Assembly (NCBI RefSeq): GCF_003096575.1
Contig: NZ_QEKT01000005.1
Span: 1-64,000 of the forward strand
From: Convivina intestini
Lineage (GTDB): Bacteria > Bacillota > Bacilli > Lactobacillales > Lactobacillaceae
Reading direction: 5' to 3'
DNA: 64,000 nt
A program made the position numbers and the translations under genes. The notes below the pieces were generated by a model. The model was not told the origin of the DNA. It searched no databases and worked only from the letters and a program-made list of their open reading frames with translations. Within the stretch, counting starts at the first letter, position 1. Each line of letters begins with the position of its first letter. Below are positions 14,027-22,608 of this stretch, piece by piece.

Positions 14027-14103
14027 ACGTGTATGTAGGCTTTTACTACCTATCTGGCTGGTAGTAATATAAGTCCTATACATATTTAGTTATGTATTCA
14101 CGT
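14027..14103 (+). repeat. Hairpin element H5 of the same family, short loop
   Basis: Core stem: TAGG 14036-14039 with CCTA 14075-14078, CTT 14040-14042 with AAG 14071-14073, TTACTACC 14043-14050 with GGTAGTAA 14060-14067, a 9 nt loop, unpaired TAT (14068-14070) and bulged T14074. This is the cleanest copy. Flanking TATGTA (14032-14037) and TACATA (14079-14084), and ACGTG (14027-14031) with CACGT (14099-14103), suggest outer arms. No gene follows it before the terminator at 14154. Confidence 0.78.
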
Positions 14104-14153
14104 CCGACTCAGCCTGGTAAACTGTAGTCAATAATTAAGACAATGTCCAAACA

Positions 14154-14188
14154 AAAACAGCTAAGTAAGCATACTTAGCTGTTTTTTG
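14154..14188. terminator. Terminator-like hairpin after the H4-H5 pair
   Basis: AACAGCTAAGTA (14156-14167) pairs perfectly with TACTTAGCTGTT (14172-14183) around AGCA. A T-run follows on the plus strand and the reverse strand is also T-rich. On the plus strand it would end a transcript passing through H4 and H5. Confidence 0.85.
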
Positions 14189-14266
14189 TTGGATAAATTT
14201 AATAAATCAGACAAGCTGCAGCCATAAACCGTATAATATGGTTAATGTAAAGAAAGGTTGTTTATC

Positions 14267-14920
14267 ATGAAAATCTTAATTATTGGTGCAACCGGCATGG
14301 CCGGTCAATCCCTAACCCAACTTGCTGTTGCACAAGGCTTCTCGGTTACCGCTAATGGTCGCAATGCTGAAAAATTAGCTCAGCTGCAACAGCGATACCC
14401 AGCCATCACGCCTTTAGTCGCTGATGCCTTTAGCCTAACTAAGAGTCAATTGACACAATTTGATGTGGTCATTGATGCCTTTGCCACTAGTCCAGATCAA
14501 GCCTACCTCCATGTTGATTTAGCAACACATCTAGTAGCTTGCCTACGCAATCAAACTAAGCCACGCTTAGCCTTCATCCTTGGGGCTGGTAGCTTAAAGA
14601 CTGGGGCCAATCGGCATAACCTGGTAGATGATATTATCGCTGATCCGGCTAACCAAGCTTGGCAAGCGATTCCACAAAATCAACTAGCCGAACTAGATTT
14701 CCTAAAGCAGGTGGATAATGTCAATTGGTTTGGTATTTCTCCAGGAATTACCTTTGAAGATGGTCCAGCTAGTGAACAAATAATTACTGGTACAGATGAC
14801 TTACTCTTTAACTCGGCTGATCAATCCGTAACTACCTCTGGTACGATGGCTCAAGCGATGCTATCAGAAATCCAGCATCCTCAGCACCACCAAAGCCGTT
14901 TTACCATTATTAATGCCTAA
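14267..14920 (+). CDS. NAD(P)-binding oxidoreductase/epimerase-like protein
   Basis: Atypical short-chain dehydrogenase of the NAD(P)H-binding (NmrA/YwnB-like) type, about 217 residues. The Rossmann motif KILIIGATGMAGQSLTQLA opens the protein (residues 2-20) and the family-typical central FILGAGSLKTGAN and NVNWFGISPGITFEDG follow. The ATG at 14267 is chosen because AGAAAGG lies nine bases upstream; the TTG reading to 14258 has no such site. A TATAAT at 14232-14237 provides a promoter. It is monocistronic and convergent with asp3. Substrate is unknown. Confidence 0.82.
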   Translation: MKILIIGATGMAGQSLTQLAVAQGFSVTANGRNAEKLAQLQQRYPAITPLVADAFSLTKSQLTQFDVVIDAFATSPDQAYLHVDLATHLVACLRNQTKPRLAFILGAGSLKTGANRHNLVDDIIADPANQAWQAIPQNQLAELDFLKQVDNVNWFGISPGITFEDGPASEQIITGTDDLLFNSADQSVTTSGTMAQAMLSEIQHPQHHQSRFTIINA

Positions 14921-14923
14921 GTA

Positions 14924-14953
14924 AAAAAAGCCTTTTAATTAAGGCTTTTTTTG
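14924..14953. terminator. Bidirectional terminator between the oxidoreductase and asp3
   Basis: A perfect stem AAAAAAAGCCTT / AAGGCTTTTTTT with T-runs on both strands ends both convergent units. Confidence 0.9.
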
Positions 14954-14958
14954 ACGAA

Positions 14959-16065
14959 CTAATCTTCATTCATAAAGAAGTTACGTAGCCGACCACTATG
15001 AAGCTTACTACTTTTCTTCTTTTCTTGATGACTGGCGTGCTGAGGGATCATATCAGCGCGAGTATAATCAGTGATTGCTGTATCATATCGCAAACTGGCT
15101 AACCGATCCTCATTAGGATGGGGCACCATCACGGGCACTCGCAAATCATTGGCAAAAGCGCTAGTTAAAAATTCAAAGGAACCGGTTAACGACTCACTAA
15201 TTCTAACGGAAATATTTTTAAATTGTTCTCTTAGCGCGGGTGACATCCGTTCCAAATAAGGTACTTTTTGATCAGCACTCGGATCAGAAATAACCGCATG
15301 GCTACCTCGGAATTTACCCTGATAGGTTAAGGCCGTATAGCTAGAAATTAAACCATAGCCAACAAATTCAATTTTGTTGGCATGTACCGCTTTTTTGGCC
15401 TTATTAATTTCTTCGACTAGGTCGGTTTTAAGATAGCTATCGGCATGCAATAAGTCCGTAGTAAAGTACAGAACCGCCTGATTACTAGGTGAAATCAAAT
15501 CATTCACGTATTTAAGACTGTGAAATTCTGGTTCTGAAAAAATTACCCGTAAGGTCTTATTCTTTAAGTTTTTAGGTACGTCTAAGTAAGCATACAGATC
15601 ATCATTTAATTGCTGATCACCACTGAGTAGATAACCCTCTTCAACCTTAGGACGAATATTAAAGCCTCGGAAGATAAAACTACCCGTTCCAGCGGAAAGT
15701 AATTTAACTTGATAATAGTCAGTTCCCTCTGGCACCGTCACTTCAATGCGATCAGCATTTTGTTGCTTAGTATCCAAAGCCAAGCCGTCTTTATCGTAAA
15801 AAGTTACGGCTAAATAGGCATGCATCCGCTCTGAATTAACAACTTGACGGTCAAAATAATAGGTTTTACCGGGATACAAATACGGTAAATCTGACATCGT
15901 TTTAGTATTTAAATAATTAGCCTGAGAGTACCAGCCAACAATTGGCTGTCCACTGGGCAAAAATTGATGCTGAAACTCAACTTCGTTGTAGGCTTTAAAA
16001 TCAATTACCGCCCCCTGCAATTCAATTAACTGCGTTTCGGGCGTCCAATATACTTGATATCTCAT
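14959..16065 (-). CDS. asp3: Accessory Sec system protein Asp3, long form with extra C-terminal domain
   Basis: Component of the Asp1-Asp2-Asp3 complex that binds serine-rich adhesins and hands them to SecA2. Residues about 1-140 match Asp3: IVGWYSQANYL, LPYLYPGKTYYF, LAVTFYDKDG and YYQVKLLSAGTGSFIFRGF are typical positions. Residues about 150-345 are an additional domain not found in short streptococcal Asp3; its segment FVGYGLISSYTAL resembles the nucleophile elbow of Asp2 (VIMSGYSMGSYPAI) but has Gly instead of Ser. The tail is basic. The start at 16065 is one base after the asp2 stop and has AAAGGGG upstream. It is the last gene of the cluster. Confidence 0.8.
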   Translation of the reverse strand: MRYQVYWTPETQLIELQGAVIDFKAYNEVEFQHQFLPSGQPIVGWYSQANYLNTKTMSDLPYLYPGKTYYFDRQVVNSERMHAYLAVTFYDKDGLALDTKQQNADRIEVTVPEGTDYYQVKLLSAGTGSFIFRGFNIRPKVEEGYLLSGDQQLNDDLYAYLDVPKNLKNKTLRVIFSEPEFHSLKYVNDLISPSNQAVLYFTTDLLHADSYLKTDLVEEINKAKKAVHANKIEFVGYGLISSYTALTYQGKFRGSHAVISDPSADQKVPYLERMSPALREQFKNISVRISESLTGSFEFLTSAFANDLRVPVMVPHPNEDRLASLRYDTAITDYTRADMIPQHASHQEKKKSSKLHSGRLRNFFMNED

Positions 16066-16066
16066 C

Positions 16067-17605
16067 TTAACGCCCCTTTGCAATCATTTCGGCAATAATC
16101 CGCTCGTATTCATCAATCATGAAACGAATCATCTCTGGAATCTTCTGTTCGTGATAACCAGGCTCTCCGTGATGATTCAAACGGACACGCCGTTCTTTTA
16201 GATAGTCTAACAACTGTGGCAAAGAAACCCCATCATATTCATCGCTATCCATACTAAACATTGATACTTGTGGCCAGTCAGTGGCGCTGAGTTGATCAAG
16301 TTTATGCCACAGTTTTTGATTTAAGGCGACCGTGTCTTCTGGATCAACTCGGCCAGTCAATTGCCGGCGCACGTCCAAAGTCCAGTCATGGTTAACGCCA
16401 CTATGTGGGAATTCAGCACTGGATGTAAAAGTACCCAAATTCAAGATTGGCTTAGCTAGTAAGAGGGCCCCCGGCTTAATATCTGGCGTGTAATAAATAG
16501 CCGGATAGCTTCCCATGGAGTACCCAGACATGATGACCTGATCGCTGGTTAAGCCCAAAAATTGTTGGGCCTTACGAATAATCTTTACAACCAAGGCTTC
16601 ATAGGCGGCATTACCAACGTCAAAGGCTCCCCCCTGACTACGAGCATCAGTGAATAACAAATAAGGATAACCTAATTTGTCCAAAGGCCCCATCATTTCA
16701 AAACCTTCCACGTGCAAACGGGTACCGGCAAAGAGGACAATCATTGGTCCTTTTTTGGTACCAGGATTAAAGTAGGACAAGACTTCTTGATTGTCTTCGG
16801 TCAACTGACGCTGTCCACCGGGAATAAACATCCCCAAACCGTGCCGGGAACGGCGTTGATGTACCGCATGTAAATCCACAGTCCCCTTCCCCTTGGCCAA
16901 AACAATAATTTGATAATCTTGGTAACGAGCTGGGGCCTTCAAAGGCGTCATATTAACTAAGCCATCACCCCGCAAAAACTGTAGTTGTTGCAGACGACCA
17001 CCATGGAAAAAGACACACTCTAAACTAACTTGAGCTGTCCCAGTTGCATCATAATCGAGATAAATCAAATTATCTTGGTTAGGGTTCAAATCCCCCGCAA
17101 AAGTTTTTAAAGTCCCAATTTGTTGCCAATCATCGCCAAAATCACCGGTAAAGGCACTGGAAAAACGACCGGAACGGCGGAATTGCCAATCATAATTAAT
17201 GGTTGGAATAAATTGCTCTTCACTAAAACGGGTTGGAAAGGCAATTTGTCCCAAATACAAATCCGCTAAAATACGTTGGGCCACTGTTTGGGGTTGTTGT
17301 TCGTTGAAGTGAAAGGCACCGCGCATTGACAAAGCCTGTTGCAATTCAACGCTAATCTGGCTCAATTCAGCCAAATAAATGAAACGATAAGCCGGCCATT
17401 CTTCAATTTTTCTTACTAGCAAACTGCTATCCAGTGTCAAATCGGTCAACAAAACGTAGTCTTGTTCTAATTTAAAGGGTTCATCTTGTTGAGCCAAAAA
17501 AGTAGGCAAATCAGCTACTGTGGTATGAACCCATTTTAGGCCATCCGTTGCAGCTTGACTTGTCCAATCTGCTTGTCCAATTTGTAATACCGATATATCA
17601 GCCAT
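16067..17605 (-). CDS. asp2: Accessory Sec system protein Asp2 (acetyltransferase-type alpha/beta hydrolase)
   Basis: Asp2 has two known jobs in streptococci: export of the serine-rich adhesin with Asp1 and Asp3, and O-acetylation of GlcNAc on it. The 512-residue length is standard. The nucleophile elbow MSGYSMGSYPA places the catalytic Ser at 363, close to Ser362 of the streptococcal protein; a C-terminal GYHEQK gives a candidate catalytic His at 485, with acidic residues at 455-456. The N-terminal 280 residues are the beta-rich accessory part. The gene lies between asp1 (four-base gap) and asp3 (one-base gap). The catalytic set appears intact. Confidence 0.88.
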   Translation of the reverse strand: MADISVLQIGQADWTSQAATDGLKWVHTTVADLPTFLAQQDEPFKLEQDYVLLTDLTLDSSLLVRKIEEWPAYRFIYLAELSQISVELQQALSMRGAFHFNEQQPQTVAQRILADLYLGQIAFPTRFSEEQFIPTINYDWQFRRSGRFSSAFTGDFGDDWQQIGTLKTFAGDLNPNQDNLIYLDYDATGTAQVSLECVFFHGGRLQQLQFLRGDGLVNMTPLKAPARYQDYQIIVLAKGKGTVDLHAVHQRRSRHGLGMFIPGGQRQLTEDNQEVLSYFNPGTKKGPMIVLFAGTRLHVEGFEMMGPLDKLGYPYLLFTDARSQGGAFDVGNAAYEALVVKIIRKAQQFLGLTSDQVIMSGYSMGSYPAIYYTPDIKPGALLLAKPILNLGTFTSSAEFPHSGVNHDWTLDVRRQLTGRVDPEDTVALNQKLWHKLDQLSATDWPQVSMFSMDSDEYDGVSLPQLLDYLKERRVRLNHHGEPGYHEQKIPEMIRFMIDEYERIIAEMIAKGR

Positions 17606-17609
17606 GCCG

Positions 17610-19088
17610 TTATTTTTCTCCGTATTTATTACCTAAACGCGCACGTTTAAGCACTTCTTGCCACTTTTCCCATAATTCCTGTTGATCAAATTCATAGGAC
17701 AGGCGAATCGCTGCGGTTTGAATGTTCATCCAGTAATTCCAATCTTCCAAATACTGGTTAACTACAGCAATAATTTGACTTGGCTCTTGCAAAATTTGAC
17801 CATTTTGTCCATTGACCAAATAGGGCGTAGCTACCCGATTTAACTGCGGAATACCCTTGGAAATTGCCAAAGTCTGTAAATAAGTATTGGGCCGATTGCC
17901 AAAATCTAACAGCAAATAAGTGGCATGGAACCAGTCCAATAGTTGCCCTTCAGATTGCGGTGGAATAAAGATGAATTGGTCTTGAAAGGCCTGTACATCC
18001 GCGGTTGTACTTCCTGGTTGACTAGCCATTTGTTGCGCCGCTTCAGCCACAATTGCTCGTAAATCATCGACTGCCTGTGATGACTCGCAAACAATATTTA
18101 ACTCACGATGCTCCTGAACTAACTGAATTAAGGTCCGCATAATCTGATGGCGTAACTGTTCATCAACCTGATTAACTGCCCAAAAGATTGGTAAGTTATT
18201 ATGTGGTGCCGCCCGTCCCAAAACTAATTGCGCTGCAAACGGTGGAATGACTTCTAAGGGTACTTGAACCAAAGAATTAGCCTGTAAAGCAGGCACTTCG
18301 CCTGGTTGACTGGCAATAATTTGCTGGCCATTAGTAGGAACTTGAACCGTACTTTCAGCGTAATCACCATTATAAGTCGTAATGATTTGGTAGCCAGCTG
18401 GTAGTTGATCCAAAATTTCAACATTTCGACCAGTTTGAGCCACTAACAAAATCTCTTCTGGTGGTAGGGTTTTAAGATAGCGAACACTGACCTCTCGAAT
18501 CAAAGCGTTCATATTAGGAAAGGTCTTTTGACCAGTCCAACTTTGCTGGGTCGTTACTAGGCCAGTTTGGTAATTTTCTTGAACCGCAATATCCCCACTA
18601 GGTGTTAAGTAGTCTACTCGCACCACAACATCATTTTCAAAGTTAACCACGCGCGAGACAAAGCCACGATCATCCAGCGTCAATTGTTGTTTTAGTTTAT
18701 CATTTTCCATCAAATCAATCCGGTCAAACAAATCACCGGATGGATAAGCAGGCCAAATTGTCGCATAGTGCTGACGCTTGACCATAATCAATACCCGATC
18801 ATACATCCGAATAAACTGTGCATCCGGCGGCCAGGTAAAGTCATGAACACCTAATGGTTGCTGTTGTTTAATGTTAACATTTTGCAAGCAGTCATAGGCT
18901 GACCAGTAGGACAAACCTTCTAACCCGTTTTGCGATAAAAGTGCTCGAAACTTTGGTAAGTAGTCACAAACAACTAGCTCAACGGCTTCCTTATTGAGAG
19001 TAAATAACTTGGCCTGGTGCACCATAGCATCCATCTGTGGAACCTGATTTAGATACCGCTGCCAATCTGGCATCATATGTATGGGCAT
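17610..19088 (-). CDS. asp1: Accessory Sec system protein Asp1
   Basis: Asp1 has a glycosyltransferase-like GT-B fold without catalysis and binds the adhesin. This protein, about 492 residues, has the family hallmarks: N-terminal MMPDWQRYLNQVPQM, LVVCDYLPKFRALLSQNGL followed by SYWSAYDCLQNVN, and the central PSGDIAVQENY and TYNGDY. The start at 19088 is preferred because GGAGG is eight bases upstream; the reading to 19103 would use TTG inside that site. It lies 30 bases downstream of the GtfB-like gene. Identity is from family pattern; overall similarity to streptococcal Asp1 is probably low. Confidence 0.82.
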   Translation of the reverse strand: MPIHMMPDWQRYLNQVPQMDAMVHQAKLFTLNKEAVELVVCDYLPKFRALLSQNGLEGLSYWSAYDCLQNVNIKQQQPLGVHDFTWPPDAQFIRMYDRVLIMVKRQHYATIWPAYPSGDLFDRIDLMENDKLKQQLTLDDRGFVSRVVNFENDVVVRVDYLTPSGDIAVQENYQTGLVTTQQSWTGQKTFPNMNALIREVSVRYLKTLPPEEILLVAQTGRNVEILDQLPAGYQIITTYNGDYAESTVQVPTNGQQIIASQPGEVPALQANSLVQVPLEVIPPFAAQLVLGRAAPHNNLPIFWAVNQVDEQLRHQIMRTLIQLVQEHRELNIVCESSQAVDDLRAIVAEAAQQMASQPGSTTADVQAFQDQFIFIPPQSEGQLLDWFHATYLLLDFGNRPNTYLQTLAISKGIPQLNRVATPYLVNGQNGQILQEPSQIIAVVNQYLEDWNYWMNIQTAAIRLSYEFDQQELWEKWQEVLKRARLGNKYGEK

Positions 19089-19118
19089 TGCCACTTCCTC
19101 CAATTAAAAAACTGATAA

Positions 19119-19949
19119 TTACTTTAACAACGATACTTTATTAAGCTTCAAACGAGCCTTACGTAATACCGCAAAGTCACGGGGCTTAACTTGAACTTTT
19201 TTGATCTTATGATCCGGGTTATTCAAAACGTTCATCAAGTTACCCAAAATGTTACCTTGATCATCCACAACTGATTCTGGCAAGGTTAACACGGTATTCG
19301 CCGGTGCAAAATCAATTTCACGACCAACTTGGGTAATCCGATACTCATTTTCAGGAAAACTATTACCAACTGCAGCAACATAGTCTTCGGCATTTGCGTA
19401 CTTTTGACCATCGGCATAAACAAAGTTACGTTGCCCTTCAAAATAAAAGTCACAAGCTTGTGGCTCTTTGGCGCCAACATAAAAGTCAGACTCTAACAAC
19501 TGCCCTTCACTGAAATATTGTTTAGCAAAAATACTACCATCACGTTGGTAAATATCTTTGTAATCAATTTGACCGTCGGCATCTTGCCAGCTAACCGCTT
19601 GAACCAGACGTTGCGAATTCGCAAACCAACGCACCTTAGCCAGTTCATGACCCTGACTGATAATACTCTTCGTCCAGTCGTCGTTAATAATGGCTTGGGC
19701 TTCATTAGGAACTGGCAAATCAGTAAACCAAATACCTTGCGTTTCATCGGCATCAGACAAATAAGCCCGAGAATACATATCATAGACCCGCTTAGGATCT
19801 AGACCGAGCCCCTTAACCAAGTTAGCAGCATCTTCATGGGGCGTAGCAATCCACAATTCATCACTTTTACCAGTTTTAACTTGTTCAATTTGCCAACCAA
19901 TTCCCGGGAAATTAAGGAAATCAAGGGAATTTATTAATTCAACTTTCAT
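19119..19949 (-). CDS. GtfB-like accessory Sec glycosylation co-activator, short form
   Basis: In the known system GtfB pairs with GtfA to add GlcNAc to the adhesin and binds the substrate through its N-terminal beta-sheet domain. This 276-residue protein matches that N-terminal region: VQAVSWQDADGQIDYKDIYQ, FAKQYFSEGQ, and near the end LTLPESVVDDQGN and KKVQVKPRD. Full GtfB proteins are about 440 residues; the C-terminal part of the GT-B fold is missing, and only 30 bases separate the stop from asp1, so no remnant follows. The start at 19949 has GAGGAG and overlaps the gtfA stop as ATGA, so the two are translationally coupled. Confidence 0.72.
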   Translation of the reverse strand: MKVELINSLDFLNFPGIGWQIEQVKTGKSDELWIATPHEDAANLVKGLGLDPKRVYDMYSRAYLSDADETQGIWFTDLPVPNEAQAIINDDWTKSIISQGHELAKVRWFANSQRLVQAVSWQDADGQIDYKDIYQRDGSIFAKQYFSEGQLLESDFYVGAKEPQACDFYFEGQRNFVYADGQKYANAEDYVAAVGNSFPENEYRITQVGREIDFAPANTVLTLPESVVDDQGNILGNLMNVLNNPDHKIKKVQVKPRDFAVLRKARLKLNKVSLLK

Positions 19950-21394
19950 GATAGCTCCTCTACTAATTTCTGCCACTGATCAGCAATCCGATCAGATTGA
20001 TAAACATGGGCAACTTCGTGGGCCCCCTGTGATAATTGATCATAGTCATCAAAAATAGCGCGCATAGCAGCAGTTAAGTTAACCACGTTTTGATCTTCGT
20101 CACTGTCTTGGCGGCTAAATTCAGCCAATTTTCCGTTAACCCCGTCTTGAACCAATTCTTGGGCCCCGTACAAATTAGCATAAGTCGCAATTGGTAAGGC
20201 GTCAGAAATAGCTTCAATGTAAGTCAGACCAAATCCTTCAGAATAAGAAGCTGATACAAAGGCGTCATAAGCTTGTAAGTCTTTAACCACGTTTTGACTA
20301 AGTCCCTTAACGGCCACATAGTCCCCTAGATTTAATTCAGTAATTAAATCGTTTAACGGCTTTTCATCAGCCCCAGAACCGTAAATGGCCAGTGTCGCGT
20401 TCAAACCATCCTGACGCAAAGCAGCAATGGCCTTAACAATTTGACTAATGTGCTTTTCAGGGTGCAAACGAGAAGCCGTCACAAAACGGGCTTCCTTACC
20501 ATCCCAATGATGAGCAGGCTCGTTAATATCGGCTCCCCCAACTGGTATAGCATGAATTTTTTCCAAATCAACCGCCACGACTTGATTTTTCAAATCATCC
20601 TTCATGGCGTCCCGTTGCAACTTAGTAGCCGTAATAACCGCATCCATGGTATCAAAGTGGTCAAACATGTACTGATAGAAGTTGTTAAATAGTGGATGAC
20701 CGTTTTGGAATTCGACCAGATGAGCAGCATGCACGATATCAACAATCTTGAAATCAGCACCCTTCTTTTTTGCTCGAACCAAGGCTTCTTCGTTTTCATT
20801 ACCACGATCAATAAAGTAAATATTCTTATCAAAGGAATTTTCTAGTTCCCCTAAAAAGAAAGTAACCAATTCTTCAAAAGTTTCGAAAAGATAATCATTA
20901 CCACGGAAATTATTTAAATGAATATTAGTTGGTACTTTTCCTCGAGAAGGTACCTCACGGAAATGCCAAGAAATCTTATGATCTCCATTTTCTAAGAAAA
21001 TACGGCTATCATCAACGATATAGATCTTTTTTTCATCAGAATAACGCTTATCCCGAATGATTGTTTCTTGATATTTACCAGTTGTTTGCCGAACTTGACG
21101 CCGTTGTGTATTCGTTAAATCCCACAAAGAATCTTCTTGGAAAGAAAATTTCTCAATTAGACCAGTCTTTAGATACTGATCAGGATCATCACTCAACAAG
21201 TAATCATACATGCCAATCACTTCGTCTTCGGCTAAGTGCCATTCTTGCATGTGTTGATGCAATTCTGGCAACAAATCGGTAAAGACTAGTTTAAATGGAA
21301 TATTCTTTTGACGAAAACGAGCGGCCCGGTAAAATTGCGCATGTTCGACACCACTATTACCGTGACCCATCCCTTTATTGATGAAAATATTCAT
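19946..21394 (-). CDS. gtfA: Accessory Sec system glycosyltransferase GtfA
   Basis: Cytosolic GT4-type retaining glycosyltransferase that starts O-glycosylation of serine-rich surface proteins, using UDP-GlcNAc. The 482 residues are typical. The N-terminus GMGHGNSGVEHAQFYRA and the acceptor-binding beta-sheet domain (about 80-200) are GtfA-specific; the donor domain shows ASRLHPEKH (about 308-316) and the EX7E motif SEGFGLTYIEA with Glu 386 and 394. GGAGG lies before the start. It is the first gene of the cluster, after the pta terminator, and shares an ATGA overlap with the GtfB-like gene. No secA2, secY2 or adhesin gene is nearby. Confidence 0.88.
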   Translation of the reverse strand: MNIFINKGMGHGNSGVEHAQFYRAARFRQKNIPFKLVFTDLLPELHQHMQEWHLAEDEVIGMYDYLLSDDPDQYLKTGLIEKFSFQEDSLWDLTNTQRRQVRQTTGKYQETIIRDKRYSDEKKIYIVDDSRIFLENGDHKISWHFREVPSRGKVPTNIHLNNFRGNDYLFETFEELVTFFLGELENSFDKNIYFIDRGNENEEALVRAKKKGADFKIVDIVHAAHLVEFQNGHPLFNNFYQYMFDHFDTMDAVITATKLQRDAMKDDLKNQVVAVDLEKIHAIPVGGADINEPAHHWDGKEARFVTASRLHPEKHISQIVKAIAALRQDGLNATLAIYGSGADEKPLNDLITELNLGDYVAVKGLSQNVVKDLQAYDAFVSASYSEGFGLTYIEAISDALPIATYANLYGAQELVQDGVNGKLAEFSRQDSDEDQNVVNLTAAMRAIFDDYDQLSQGAHEVAHVYQSDRIADQWQKLVEELS

Positions 21395-21514
21395 TTTGTT
21401 CCCTCCGGATACAGATTGTTTTCTAATATGAGTCTAATAGTAAAACCACTATTCATTATGCCACAGTTGGTAGGGTTTTAACTAGGTTTAATCGCGAAAT
21501 ATGGACCCTGGAAG

Positions 21515-21549
21515 CAAAAAAATAAAAAAAAAGAACCAAACTGGTTCTC
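21515..21549 (-). terminator. Terminator after pta
   Basis: On the minus strand AGAACCA (21548-21542) pairs with TGGTTCT (21538-21532), followed by a long T-run. It starts at the pta stop codon. Confidence 0.88.
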
Positions 21550-22534
21550 ATTGTACCAATGCCTGTGCAGCAGTGATAATGGCAACTTTATAAACATCTT
21601 CCTCATTTGCACCACGTGACAAATCTGAAACAGGTTTGGCCAATCCTTGTAAAATTGGGCCAATGGCTTCAAAGCCACCCAAACGTTGGGCAATTTTATA
21701 ACCAATGTTCCCTGCTTCTAGACTTGGGAAGATAAAGACATTGGCTTGACCGGCTACCTTAGATCCAGGGGCCTTGGCCTGGCCAACCTTAGGGACAAAG
21801 GCTGCATCAAACTGCAATTCGCCATCAATTTGGTCGGCTAACTCTGGTGCCATTTCTTTGGCCAAACGAGTTGCTTCCACGACTTTATCCACTTCAGCTG
21901 ATTTAGCTGATCCTTTAGTAGAAAATGATAGCATTGCTACTTTAGGTTCTAAATCAAAAACCTTGGCAGTATGAGCTGATTGAATAGCAATCTGGGCCAT
22001 GGTAGCCGCATTAACGTCAATATTAATGGCAGCATCGGCAAAGACGTAACGTTGATCACCTTTTTGCATAATAAAGGCACCCGAAATATGAGTTGAACCT
22101 GGGGCAATCTTGATTAATTGCAAGGCCGGACGTACGGTATCACCAGTTGGATGAGTAGCTCCTGATACCATTCCATCAGCTTTACCCATCTGAACCAACA
22201 TAGTACCAAAGTAATTAACATCCTTAACCCACTTAGCCGCTGTATCAGCATCCGTTTTTCCATTACGACGGGCAACGATTGCCGCTTCCATAGCACTTAA
22301 ATCAGCACTGGGATACTGCTTTGGATCAATAATGGTTAATTGATCGATTGACCAATTATGAGCTTGAGCCACGGCTTCAATTTTGCTTTGATCGCCCAAT
22401 AAAATTGGTTTAACAAGCTGGTCTTGGGCCAAACGAACGGTGGCTCCTAAAACTCGCTCATCTTCTCCTTCCGGAAAAACCAAAGTTTGCGGTTGCTTTT
22501 GAATCTTTTCTTTAAACTGTTCAAACAAATCCAT
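21548..22534 (-). CDS. pta: Phosphate acetyltransferase
   Basis: Interconverts acetyl-CoA and acetyl phosphate in the cytosol, feeding acetate kinase or, in heterofermenters, the route to ethanol. The 328-residue single-domain form is typical of lactic acid bacteria. Signature segments include LVFPEGEDERVLGA, MVSGATHPTGDTVRPALQ, HISGAFIMQKGD and the C-terminal EAGNIGYKIAQRLGGFEAIGPILQGL. GGAG precedes the start. The gene is followed directly by a terminator that isolates it from gtfA, and ung lies upstream on the same strand. Confidence 0.96.
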   Translation of the reverse strand: MDLFEQFKEKIQKQPQTLVFPEGEDERVLGATVRLAQDQLVKPILLGDQSKIEAVAQAHNWSIDQLTIIDPKQYPSADLSAMEAAIVARRNGKTDADTAAKWVKDVNYFGTMLVQMGKADGMVSGATHPTGDTVRPALQLIKIAPGSTHISGAFIMQKGDQRYVFADAAINIDVNAATMAQIAIQSAHTAKVFDLEPKVAMLSFSTKGSAKSAEVDKVVEATRLAKEMAPELADQIDGELQFDAAFVPKVGQAKAPGSKVAGQANVFIFPSLEAGNIGYKIAQRLGGFEAIGPILQGLAKPVSDLSRGANEEDVYKVAIITAAQALVQ

Positions 22535-22608
22535 ATGACACTCCTATCAAATCAATATTTTACTACTGCTATTATAGCAAACCTAGCAACTAGTTTCACA
22601 AAGTAAAC

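Larger units (their letters stand above)
13767..14152. other. Noncoding region with a palindrome and two array-type hairpins
   Basis: I see no gene here on either strand. The stretch holds an 18-base palindrome (13873-13890) and hairpins H4 and H5 of the family found at 835-1502. It ends at a bidirectional terminator-like hairpin. It lies just downstream of a tRNA gene, a common site for insertions. Confidence 0.6.

Noticed and set aside
15440-15460. TAAGTCC motifs at about 15446, 27342, 46565 and 55474 that resemble the hairpin 3' box
   Set aside because: They lie inside coding sequence and have no matching 5' box or stem, so they are chance matches.
14959-21394. A new surface-polysaccharide or teichoic acid glycosylation cluster
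   Set aside because: GtfA-specific N-terminus, Asp1 SYWSAYD segment, Asp2 nucleophile elbow and Asp3 pattern together point to the accessory Sec set.
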